Positions 1 to 7,445 of a DNA stretch of 47,246 nt are shown in pieces. Position 1 is the stretch's first letter; the number at the start of each line of letters is the position of its first letter. The translations under genes and the position numbers were made by a program. Source of the DNA: Nocardia xishanensis NBRC 101358 (lineage in GTDB: Bacteria > Actinomycetota > Actinomycetes > Mycobacteriales > Mycobacteriaceae); assembly GCF_001613365.1 (NCBI RefSeq), contig NZ_BDCF01000060.1, forward strand, positions 1-47,246. Reading direction: 5' to 3'. The notes beneath the pieces are model-generated. The model was not told the DNA's origin. It did not search any database and was given only the letters and a program-made list of their open reading frames with translations.

Positions 1-9
1 CCGCCGGTA

Positions 10-23
10 TATCCGCGCGGATA
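10..23. repeat. Perfect 14-bp palindrome at left edge
   Basis: The sequence TATCCGCGCGGATA is its own reverse complement. It lies 12 bases left of a second inverted repeat and upstream of a recombinase remnant. It could be an operator or part of a recombination site; the sequence alone does not decide. Confidence 0.5.
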
Positions 24-35
24 GCACCCGGGATT

Positions 36-60
36 GTCTATACACATCTGCTGTATAGAC
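36..60. repeat. Inverted repeat, 8-bp perfect arms, AT-rich
   Basis: GTCTATAC (36-43) and GTATAGAC (53-60) are perfect inverted arms around a 9-base spacer. The arms are AT-rich in very GC-rich DNA, as expected of a protein-binding site. The nearest genes are a small ORF and a decayed serine recombinase, so an operator or attachment-site relic is possible. The rest of 61-407 shows no convincing gene. Confidence 0.5.
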
Positions 61-407
61 ATCCGTGCACGCACACCTCTGCGCGCAGTGTCTCGCATTC
101 GGCCTGATCGGGAGCGGCTCGCCTCGGCCTCCTGCCGCCTGTAGTCCGCGCTCGGCGTTCTCGCCTTGCCGTCCGGCTGGTCAGGGGGTGGCTCGCGCGT
201 TGGGCCGCGTCCCATACCGCTGACGCAGCCCGCCGCTGCCTGGCTCGCGTTCGTTGCCGACAGCGGCGTGCTGCCGAGTGTGCCTCGCCGGGGCGCGCTC
301 GGCCCGGTGTGACGAATTACCTACGGGGCCGGTGTCCCGAAATGGCGATTTCGGCGGAAGTAGATGAATACACCCCGTCGTCTCCCGACCGTCAGGAGCC
401 ACCCGCC

Positions 408-638
408 ATGACCGGAAACCCCGCCGAACCCGAACCGGCCTCGCCCGACCCTGACCGGCCCGTGGTGGTGCCGCTGGACCCGGAACGGATCGACTACTGG
501 CGCGAGGTCGTCGCCGACTGGGAACCCCTCGACCGTGCCCAGCTCGACGGCATCGCCGCCATCCTCGACCGCGTCCGGGCACGGAAACGGGCCGCCACCA
601 GTAGCAGCGACCCGCGCCAGTACCCGAACGCCGCCTGA
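408..638 (+). CDS. Small hypothetical protein beside recombinase remnant
   Basis: A 76-residue protein. I chose ATG 408 because AGGAG at 393-397 sits about 10 bases upstream; the frame is open further upstream without a comparable ribosome binding site. Residues 1-25 are Pro/Asp/Glu-rich. The remainder (DPERIDYWREVVADWEPL, then a helix ending RVRARKR) looks like a small helical, basic-ended protein. It ends 9 bases before the stop of the convergent serine-recombinase remnant. Small ORFs of this kind often accompany actinobacterial integrases, so I infer a mobile-element accessory gene. No function can be assigned. Confidence 0.6.
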   Translation: MTGNPAEPEPASPDPDRPVVVPLDPERIDYWREVVADWEPLDRAQLDGIAAILDRVRARKRAATSSSDPRQYPNAA

Positions 639-647
639 CGGCCCCCG

Positions 648-1366
648 TTAGGCCGCAGAAACCCCGTCCCCGGCCCCGGTGCCGACGTCGCCCGCGACGC
701 CCGCCCCGGGGCCGTCCTGTACCCCGGGACGGGCGGGGTTCTTGTCCACAATCCGGATCCGGGACGCATCGAAGACCGGTCCCGCCGTGGTGGCCGGGCC
801 GACTCGAGGCGCTTGCCGCGCAACGCGCGTTTGATCATGGCGCGTTTGTCGGCCGTGCCCGCGTCCTCCCAGTGGGTTCTCCATGCCTGCGCGGATTCGG
901 TCCGCGCGGTCGGAGAATCATCGACGTCGTATTTGGCGTCGAGCCCGTCGAGTTCGGCCTCGAGTTTGGCGATGCGGGCATCGACCCCGGCCATCACCGT
1001 GTCGTAGCGGTCCAGGCTGATCTCCCCGTTACCCAAGCGCGCCGACATCACCGTCGCCGTTTCACGCGCCTCGGCCAACGCGTCCGCGATCGGGCGACGC
1101 CGCCGGGCCAGATCATTCGCGGCGGCAACCAGGGCATCGCCGTGGCGGGGATCGGACAAGATCGCCACCACCAGCGCACCCACTTCCCGGTCCAGGGTCC
1201 GCACATCGACCGAGACGCGGTTGCAGCCGCCTCCGGTCTGCCGCTTCTGGCAGTGGTAGCGGCGACGCACCTCGCCATCGGGGTAGTTGCGGCCGTACTG
1301 GGGGCGGCCGGTCAAACCCCGCCCGCACGAACCTCGGAGCGGCGGACAACGACACGGACTTGCTCA
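648..1366 (-). pseudogene. Serine recombinase C-terminal fragment, frameshifted
   Basis: Reading leftward from about 1366, a degenerate zinc-ribbon start (SCGRGLTGRPQYGRNY) is followed by RRYHCQK...CNRVSVD, a long coiled-coil-like stretch (ALAEARETATVMSARLG; AKLEAELDGLDAKYD) and DKRAMIKRALRGKRL. These are typical of the C-terminal half of large serine recombinases. Near 805 the frame breaks. The natural ending (VGPATTAGPVFDASRIRI...GDGVSAA, stop at 648) continues in another frame, as expected from loss of one base. The catalytic resolvase domain and the first half of the ribbon are absent upstream of 1366. This is a dead integrase remnant, so the element can no longer move by itself. Bases 1367-1503 hold nothing recognisable. 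Confidence 0.75.
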
Positions 1367-1503
1367 GCAGATCGAGCAAGAGACGGACGCCCGCGCACGC
1401 CAGATGGCGATTCCGACCCTGCGGGTCATCGGATCCCGTGCGCCGCCGAGAAATCGCACTTCACCGCCATCGACGCGATGACGGTGACGTTCACCGGGCC
1501 GCC

Positions 1504-2397
1504 CTAGCCGATGTCGCGCCGCACGGCCGGATCTGCTTCCGCGACAAACGATTCCCGCTCGTCGAATGACGGCTCCGGTGCCGTCCAACTGCCGAGCAGG
1601 CGGATCGCCTCTTCGTCGGCGGCCGTGGCCGGGGTGAAGGTGACCAGGGTGAGGTCGGTGTCGCCGGGCACCGGGAAACCGTGGAACAACAGCGCGATCA
1701 CGCCGACCACGGGATGACGCACCCGCATCGTCCCGCTGCCCTTCTCCGCCACCCGGTGCGCCGCCCACAAGGTCGCGAACTCGGGGCTCGCGACGGCGAG
1801 TTCGCCTACGAGAGCGGACAACTCGGTGTCGCCGGGATGACGACCCGCGGCCAGCCGCAGGTAGGTGACGATCGACTCCGCCTTCTCGGCCCATTCGAGA
1901 TAGAACTCGCGGGCGGCCGGATCGAGGAATACCAGTCGCGCGCCGTTGGATTCACCGCTCAGGTCCCAGCCCGCACCGGCGAACAGGCCGATACACAGGT
2001 CGTTGGCGGCCACCACGTTCATCCGGTGGTCGAGGATGTGCGCGGGCGTGGTCGGCCACGACTCGAGCAGGCGTTGCAGACCGGGATCGATCAGTGCGCG
2101 GTGTTCCCGGCCCGGCGTCGACCGCCGACGGGCGGCCAGCCGGAACAGATGGGCGCGTTCGGTATCGGTGAGGTGTAGGGCGCCCGCGACAGCGTCCAGC
2201 ACTTCCTCGGACACGGCGCCGATCCGGCCCTGTTCGAGGCGCACGTAGTAGTCGACGCTCATCCCGGCCAGTTGCGCGACCTCCTCGCGCCGCATTCCGG
2301 GCACCCGGCGGTTACCCGACCAGACCGCGCCCGGTTCGGGCAGCCGTCGGGCGCGCTGATTGCGCAGGAATTCGCCGAGTTCCCGGTTTCTGCTCAT
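1504..2397 (-). CDS. XRE-family regulator with MmyB-like ligand-binding domain
   Basis: A 297-residue transcription regulator. An N-terminal helix-turn-helix (about 5-75: LGEFLRNQRARRLPEPGAV, then MRREEVAQLAGMSVDYYVRL) is followed by a MmyB-type PAS-like domain (about 105-290), marked by SWPTTPAHILDHRMNVVAAN and GLFAGAGW. I chose ATG 2397 because MSRNRELGEFL is the usual family start; the upstream extension is low-complexity. It is divergent from a short-chain dehydrogenase gene 155 bases away. This XRE-SDR pairing recurs in actinobacteria, and the regulator probably controls the dehydrogenase through the intergenic inverted repeat at 2429-2453. Its ligand is unknown. Confidence 0.9.
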   Translation of the reverse strand: MSRNRELGEFLRNQRARRLPEPGAVWSGNRRVPGMRREEVAQLAGMSVDYYVRLEQGRIGAVSEEVLDAVAGALHLTDTERAHLFRLAARRRSTPGREHRALIDPGLQRLLESWPTTPAHILDHRMNVVAANDLCIGLFAGAGWDLSGESNGARLVFLDPAAREFYLEWAEKAESIVTYLRLAAGRHPGDTELSALVGELAVASPEFATLWAAHRVAEKGSGTMRVRHPVVGVIALLFHGFPVPGDTDLTLVTFTPATAADEEAIRLLGSWTAPEPSFDERESFVAEADPAVRRDIG

Positions 2398-2428
2398 GAG
2401 CCGATTATCGACCCCCGCGCGCCGGGCC

Positions 2429-2453
2429 TGCCTGGTACTGCCAGACCCAGGCA
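2429..2453. promoter_or_regulatory. Candidate operator between XRE regulator and SDR
   Basis: TGCCTGG (2429-2435) and CCAGGCA (2447-2453) are perfect inverted arms, 11 bases apart. An internal CTGG...CCAG repeat (2432-2444) overlaps the left arm. It lies in the shared divergent promoter region, so it is a plausible site for the XRE/MmyB protein. This is an inference from position and symmetry. Confidence 0.5.
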
Positions 2454-2552
2454 CAGCGGACCCTCGTCGAAGCCGGACCTGGTTCGCCCTGGCCGCCCGG
2501 CGACACGATGGCGACACCGGCATCGGCCGGACCGAATCGAACGGAGCGAACT

Positions 2553-3317
2553 ATGACCACTCAGCCTCTCGCCGGACGCGTCGCCGTCGTCACCGGTGCG
2601 TCCTCGGGCATCGGCGCCGCGACGTCGCGCGAGCTGGCCGCCGCGGGTGCCTCGGTGGCGCTGCTGGCCCGGCGCAAGGACCGCATCGCCGACCTGGCCG
2701 AGGAGATCGCCGCGGCGGGCGGCACCGCGCTCGCGATCGAGGCAGATGTCACCGATCCGACCGGCCTGGCGGATGCGGCGGAGCAGATCGACCGGGCGCT
2801 GGGGACGGTGGATCTGCTGGTGCCCAACGCCGGTGTCATGCAGCCCGCCCTCCCGCAGGCCCGGCGCACGGACCTCTGGCAGCACCAGATCGAGGTCAAC
2901 CTCAACGGCGTGCTGCACACCGTCGACGCCTTCCTGCCCGCGCTGCTCACCGCGGCCGAGCGGGGTGGCCAGGTCGACCTGGTCGCGATCTCCTCGCTGG
3001 GCGCGCAGGTCGCCTACCCCGGCTACAGCGTGTACTTCGCCACCAAGGCGGCCGTCAGTCACCTGGTGCGCAACTTGCGTACCGACCTGGGGCCGAAGGG
3101 GATTCGTGTCAGCGCGGTGGAACCGGGAATGACCGGCACCGAGATCGGCGGTCAGGTCGCCGACCCGGACTTCGCCGCGCAGCTGACCGAGATGGCGGGC
3201 GCGGTGACGATGATGTCGCCGGAGGATATCGCCGAGATCGTCGCCTTCGTCGCCAGTAGGCGATCCGGCGTCAATATCGCTCAGCTCGCCGTGCTGCCGG
3301 TGGACATGCCGTACTGA
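2553..3317 (+). CDS. Short-chain dehydrogenase/reductase (SDR)
   Basis: A 254-residue cytosolic NAD(P)-dependent oxidoreductase of classical SDR length. The Rossmann glycine motif TGASSGIG is at about 14-21 and NAG at 92-94. The catalytic Ser lies in ISS (147-148), and Tyr161 and Lys165 form the YFATK motif. After the glycine motif an RR(K) pair follows the second strand (LLARRKDR), which suggests NADP preference. ATG 2553 is preceded by GGAG at 2543-2546. It is transcribed divergently from the XRE/MmyB regulator, which is likely its controller. The substrate cannot be deduced. Confidence 0.92.
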   Translation: MTTQPLAGRVAVVTGASSGIGAATSRELAAAGASVALLARRKDRIADLAEEIAAAGGTALAIEADVTDPTGLADAAEQIDRALGTVDLLVPNAGVMQPALPQARRTDLWQHQIEVNLNGVLHTVDAFLPALLTAAERGGQVDLVAISSLGAQVAYPGYSVYFATKAAVSHLVRNLRTDLGPKGIRVSAVEPGMTGTEIGGQVADPDFAAQLTEMAGAVTMMSPEDIAEIVAFVASRRSGVNIAQLAVLPVDMPY

Positions 3318-3386
3318 GCGGTTCGGAGGCCGTGCAGCAGCGCGCCCGCGAACAGCAGTGCTCCTGATTTCGGAACACCGGTCCGG

Positions 3387-4020
3387 TCAGATGGCCGCGA
3401 TCGTTCCGGGCGCGCGTTCGGCTCGGCTCAGCGCGCCCAGAACGGCGGGCTGGCCGTGCCGGGCCACCGCGAGTCGCGACAGCAGGCCGAGCACCGGTTC
3501 GAAGACCCGCGGCGGGAACAGTGGCGTCGAGATGTCGGCGCTCACCGCCAGATCGTCGGAGTGCACGACGATTTCCAGCATGCGTGTCAGCAGGGAATCG
3601 TCCAGCAGCGAAACGGTTCCGACAGCGGAGACAACCCGGTCGGCTGGTTCCGCGGGCAACGCCGCCCGCTGTTGAGCCAGCGCCGATTCGACCTCGCCCC
3701 GCCAATGCTCGCGCGCCGTCGGCCGCGGCGGACCCGCCATTACGCCGGATGCGCACGCTGAACTCCGAGTCCACGTCGGCATCGAAAGCAGCTGCGCGGG
3801 TGAAGAATTCGGCGACCGACAGCGGCTCCGCTTTCGGAGTTTCGGCCTCGAGCAGCTGGGAGACGCGGAGGACCTGCGCCCCCAGATGGCCCGCGAGCCC
3901 GTGCACGCTGAACTCTTTCAACGCACTCGGCCGGTCCCACGCCGCAGCCACGGCCGTTTCACTGGGCAGCGCCACAGCCGACGCCGCCGCCTCCAGACAA
4001 GCCTCTCGGACCGCGATCAA
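3387..4020 (-). pseudogene. Maleylpyruvate isomerase/DinB-type protein, frameshifted
   Basis: Two frames together make one gene of about 210 residues. Residues from 4020 to about 3700 (MIAVREACLEAAASAVALP...HGLAGHLGAQ...SVRIRRNG) match the N-terminal bundle of mycothiol-dependent maleylpyruvate isomerase-type proteins. The rest, in another frame (EVESALAQQRAALP...EIVVHSDDLAVSAD...PGTIAAI, stop at 3387), matches the second half, including the HSDDL metal/His region. The break is at a run of four C on the plus strand (3697-3700); three would restore AGEVESALAQQ. The gene is either inactivated or carries a sequencing indel. The start is a TTG just after an in-frame stop, so the exact 5' end is uncertain. 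Confidence 0.75.
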
Positions 4021-4061
4021 TTCCGCTGCACTTCAACGAATGTGACAACGGAAAGATACGC

Positions 4062-5228
4062 CTACTCTGCCAGGCCCGCTCTGAGCATCCCGGCGATCTG
4101 CAAGACGGCGTCGCGCGCGGCCGGAACCACCGTCATGTTGAGGAAGCCGTGAATCAACCCCGGCATACGTTGCAGCACAACGCGATTCCCGGCCGCATGG
4201 AGCTCACCGGCATAGGCTTCGTCCTCGTCGCGCAACGGGTCGAAGGCGGCGGAGATGAGAACGGTCGGCGGCAGACCGGAGAGATCATCGGCCAGCGCGG
4301 GTGAGGTGCGCGGGTCGGCGCCGTCGGCGTTCACCGCACTCGAGAGGTAGTGCCCGCGGCACCACTGCCGATCGTGCTCGGTCAGATAGAAGCCTTCTGC
4401 GAACAGTTCGTCCGAGACGGTCCTGGACTCCGTGAGATCGGCCGAGGGATAGAGCAAGAGCTGAAGGGCGGGGGCCGGGCCGCCCGCACGCGTGGTGATG
4501 CGGGTGACCGCGGTGCTCAGGGTCGCACCGGCGCTGTCCCCACCGACCGCGACCCGGTTCGCGTCGGCGCCGAGCGCCGATGCGTGCGCGACGGCCCACT
4601 GGAACGCGGCCAACGCGTCGTCGACTCCGGCCGGGAACGGATGCTCCGGCGCGAGCCGATAGTCGACGGACAGGACCTGCACTCCGGCGTAGTGGCACAG
4701 CATGCGGCACGGTTCGTCATGGGTGTTCACGTCGCCCAGCACGTACCCGCCACCGTGGAAGAACACGAGCAGCGGCGGGGTGTCGCAAGTACGCGATGGG
4801 AGCGGCCGGTAATGCCTGGCGCGCAGCGGACCGTCGGCTCCCGCGATCTCGATGTCCCGGACGCCGCCGACCTCGGTCTTGTCGAGCGTGAACGCGGCCG
4901 CCGTACGCCGCAGCCTCGCGCGCGTGTCCGCGACGTCGGGACTGCCGCGCCGCGAATCGGGAACGAGCGTCGCGACCCCGCGCAGCCGCAAGAATCGCAG
5001 CGCGAGCTGGATACCGGGATCGAGCTTTTCACCATCGATCTGGACCTGCGGCGTCCCCGACAGGAACAGCCGAAGCCAGGACGGCGCCTGCAACAGCCGT
5101 CTGCCGATCCGCGCCGTGAACCGGTCGGCGACGGACACGGCCTCCGCGGGCAGCGGCGCCAGCTCCTCGATGTGCGCCGGCCATGAATGCGCCGACCTGA
5201 TCACCGCTTCGATCTCGCTGCTGCTCAC
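4062..5228 (-). CDS. HSL-family alpha/beta hydrolase (esterase/lipase)
   Basis: A 388-residue esterase of the hormone-sensitive-lipase family, which hydrolyses carboxylic esters. It has the oxyanion motif HGGG (about 158-161) and the nucleophile in GDSAGA (Ser232). The catalytic Asp lies in AFDPLRDE and the catalytic His in LIHGF near the C-terminus. No signal peptide is visible. The N-terminal 120 residues form a helical cap-like extension, as in mycobacterial Lip proteins. I chose GTG 5228 because GAGGAAGG (5234-5241) lies 5 bases upstream. It is divergent, with a 122-base gap, from a PucR regulator that may control it. Substrate unknown; a lipid or xenobiotic ester is likely. Confidence 0.9.
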   Translation of the reverse strand: MSSSEIEAVIRSAHSWPAHIEELAPLPAEAVSVADRFTARIGRRLLQAPSWLRLFLSGTPQVQIDGEKLDPGIQLALRFLRLRGVATLVPDSRRGSPDVADTRARLRRTAAAFTLDKTEVGGVRDIEIAGADGPLRARHYRPLPSRTCDTPPLLVFFHGGGYVLGDVNTHDEPCRMLCHYAGVQVLSVDYRLAPEHPFPAGVDDALAAFQWAVAHASALGADANRVAVGGDSAGATLSTAVTRITTRAGGPAPALQLLLYPSADLTESRTVSDELFAEGFYLTEHDRQWCRGHYLSSAVNADGADPRTSPALADDLSGLPPTVLISAAFDPLRDEDEAYAGELHAAGNRVVLQRMPGLIHGFLNMTVVPAARDAVLQIAGMLRAGLAE

Positions 5229-5350
5229 GAAAACCTTCCTCGGTAAGTGGCGACTCGAATTCCGTGCGTTCAACGATGCGCCTCGAGCCTGGCCGATTGC
5301 TAGAACAACCTGCCTCCCATCCGGCCGAAAATCGGTGCATAGTGTTCACC

Positions 5351-6598
5351 ATGACCACGCCTTGGCCGACCCCGTCGACCGCGGTGCGGGAGCTGATCCG
5401 GCGCGGTGCGGAGATCATGCTCGACCCCAGCGCGGACTGGCTCGAGGAGCTGTACACCACCACGCTCGCTCGGCTCCGGGCGCACGCACCCGTCGACGAC
5501 CCCGCGCTCGCCGCGAGCATGCGCACCGGCAGCGCGGCGATTCTGCGGGACTGGGCCGAATTCAACGTGCGCGATCCCGGCCGCCGCGTCCCGCCGAACC
5601 TGGCCCCTGAAACGCTGCACATCGCGCGCGACCTGGCCAGGCGCGGCATGGATCCCGGCGCGCTCGACGCCTACCGCCTCGGGCAGAGCGTGGCTTGGCG
5701 GCGCTGGATGCGACTGTGCTTCGACCTCACCTCCGACCGAGCCGAACTCGCCGAATTACTCGACGTCTCCGAACGATCCATCTCGGCGTACATCGACGAC
5801 ACCATCGACGCCATCGGGCAGCAACTCGACCGTGAACGCGTCCGGCTCGGGGGCGCCGTCGATCGCCTGTCCGCCGTGACGCTGCTGCTCGAGGGCGCGC
5901 CCATCCACCGGGCGCGCGCCGAGATGCAGCTCGGCTACGGTCTCACCGGCCCGCACACCGCCGCGATCGTCTGGAGCAGCACCGGCACGGACGCGGGTGC
6001 GCTCGAGTCCGTCGCCGAAGCGCTCACCCGCGTGAGCGACGCGGCGCGCAGGCTGACGATCGTCGCCGGGTCCGCGGTCCTCTGGGTGTGGTTGCCGGTC
6101 GACACGGCCGTGACCACGGATCACGTGACGGAGCGCCTCGACCCCGACACGGATGTCCACGTCGCGATCGGGCGACCGGGCCGCGACCTCGACGGCTTCC
6201 GCCGCAGCCACCTCGACGCACTGACCGCGCAACGCATGCTGGCCCGGCTCACCTCGCCGCAACGTGTCGCCCACTTCGACGACGTCGCGCTCGTGGCGCT
6301 CATGACCGGCGACCCCACTCGCGCCGACGAATTCGTTCGCGACACGCTCGGCGCTCTGCTGCACGCCGATCCCGAAACGCGGCGCACGCTCACCACGTAC
6401 CTGCGCGAACAGTGCAACACCTCGCGCACCGCCGAACGCCTCTTCACTCACCGCAACACCGTCATCCGGCGGCTCGACCAGGCCAAAGCCTTGCTCCCGC
6501 GCCCGCTCGCGACGAACCCGATCGCGGTCGCCGCCGCACTCGAAGTCCTGCACTGGCGCGGGACGCCGCCCGGGGAGCCGAAAGAGCCTCCCCGCTAG
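5351..6598 (+). CDS. PucR/CdaR-family transcription regulator
   Basis: A 415-residue regulator. An N-terminal RsbR-like helical domain (about 1-160) is followed by a GGDEF-like middle domain (about 170-290). The C-terminal PucR helix-turn-helix carries the signature TYLREQCNTSRTAERLFTHRNTVIRRL near residues 345-375. The ATG at 5351 begins MTTPWPTPS; an in-frame GTG three codons earlier is an alternative. It is divergent from the HSL esterase, and local control of that gene is a reasonable inference. This family typically senses small metabolites; the ligand is not predictable here. Confidence 0.9.
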   Translation: MTTPWPTPSTAVRELIRRGAEIMLDPSADWLEELYTTTLARLRAHAPVDDPALAASMRTGSAAILRDWAEFNVRDPGRRVPPNLAPETLHIARDLARRGMDPGALDAYRLGQSVAWRRWMRLCFDLTSDRAELAELLDVSERSISAYIDDTIDAIGQQLDRERVRLGGAVDRLSAVTLLLEGAPIHRARAEMQLGYGLTGPHTAAIVWSSTGTDAGALESVAEALTRVSDAARRLTIVAGSAVLWVWLPVDTAVTTDHVTERLDPDTDVHVAIGRPGRDLDGFRRSHLDALTAQRMLARLTSPQRVAHFDDVALVALMTGDPTRADEFVRDTLGALLHADPETRRTLTTYLREQCNTSRTAERLFTHRNTVIRRLDQAKALLPRPLATNPIAVAAALEVLHWRGTPPGEPKEPPR

Positions 6599-6599
6599 G

Positions 6600-7152
6600 G
6601 GTTTCCGACGGTGTTCGGCACCTCGTCCCGCCCGCGACCGATTGCTGGGCGGCGACGACCAACCCACCGGCCGCCGCACGGACCCGCAACGGCCAGCGCC
6701 GCTCCGAAAGCAACCAGGTCACCCCGTCTCCGGCGAGCCGATCCAGCGCGGCGTCGCGTCCGGTCGTCAGCAGCAGCAGAGCCGTGAGCGATCCTTCGAT
6801 CACCGGTCCGTCACCTACGGTCCACTGGTCGTCGGTCGCCACGAGCCGGTAGCCCGCCGAGCTTCTCGCGGGCATGAAACGGGGCGCCCACCTCCCAGAC
6901 GCGCTGAATGCCCGCACGCGCGGCGGCGACCGGCATCGTCCGCTCGATGCCGAGGGGAAGCGCGATGTCCTGGCCGTGCACGAGCACATCCATCAGCCGG
7001 TCGGCCGGTGTCGTGCCGAGGGCCGCGACCCGTGCGTCAACGCTGTCGCGCAGTTCGGCGAGCAACTGCCCGGTCGTGCGGCGCTGCGCGTGACGAACGG
7101 CGGTATCGTGGATCAGCCGGTGCAGATCATCGCGGGCGCGAATCGGATTCAC
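6600..7152 (-). pseudogene. Second maleylpyruvate isomerase-type gene, broken
   Basis: The stretch from 7152 (NPIRARDDLHRLIHDTAVRHAQRR...MDVLVHGQDIALPLGI...VWEVGAPFHAREKL) matches the middle of TIGR03083-type proteins. The next part, AGYRLVATDDQWTVGDG...ALLLLTTGRDAALDRLAGDG, continues in another frame. The break is near 6860, where the sequence reads CTCGGCGGGCTAC on the coding strand; one G fewer gives LAGYRL. The N-terminal 60-80 residues normal for the family are missing or unrecognisable. The second frame has no stop before it runs into the convergent PucR gene. The left end given is therefore approximate. I regard it as a decayed gene. It is the second member of this family with a frameshift in this part of the window. 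Confidence 0.65.
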
Positions 7153-7445
7153 CAGGATCGAACCGAGATTCGGCCGAGGTCAGTGCCGCCCTGCTTGCGA
7201 TCGATCCCAGCTGACAGTTCACCGAACCGGTCACTGTCGAAGTGCTGACCGCGACCGGAAGCCCGCGGCGAAGACTTGTGACCGGCCCGTACTCACGGCG
7301 GTCGAAGCTGCGGTTTGCCTCGGTCCTCGACGCTCGAATGCCGAGGGTGGCGATGCATGCCACGGAGATGGCCGAAGCGAAACCTGTCGCGGTGCTGCCT
7401 CTTACGCCTGCCGACCCTCGTCACAGCTTGGAAACGCTCGATGGA
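7153..7445. other. Intergenic, no supported gene
   Basis: This stretch lies between the broken isomerase-type gene and the end of the NB-ARC/TPR gene. A minus-strand frame ending at 7127 (SIASRAALTSAESRFDPG) may be a last trace of the missing N-terminal part of the broken gene, but the similarity is too weak to claim. No hairpin or promoter stands out. Confidence 0.4.

Noticed and set aside
661..765. GC-rich partial inverted repeat as a terminator
   Set aside because: The arms only match in part and lie within the recombinase remnant coding region.
494..800. Left part of the long minus-strand frame 494-1315 as an extended recombinase C-terminus
   Set aside because: It runs antisense through the small gene at 408-638 and is low-complexity Arg/Ser/Pro. 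The natural C-terminus is in the other frame, ending at 648.
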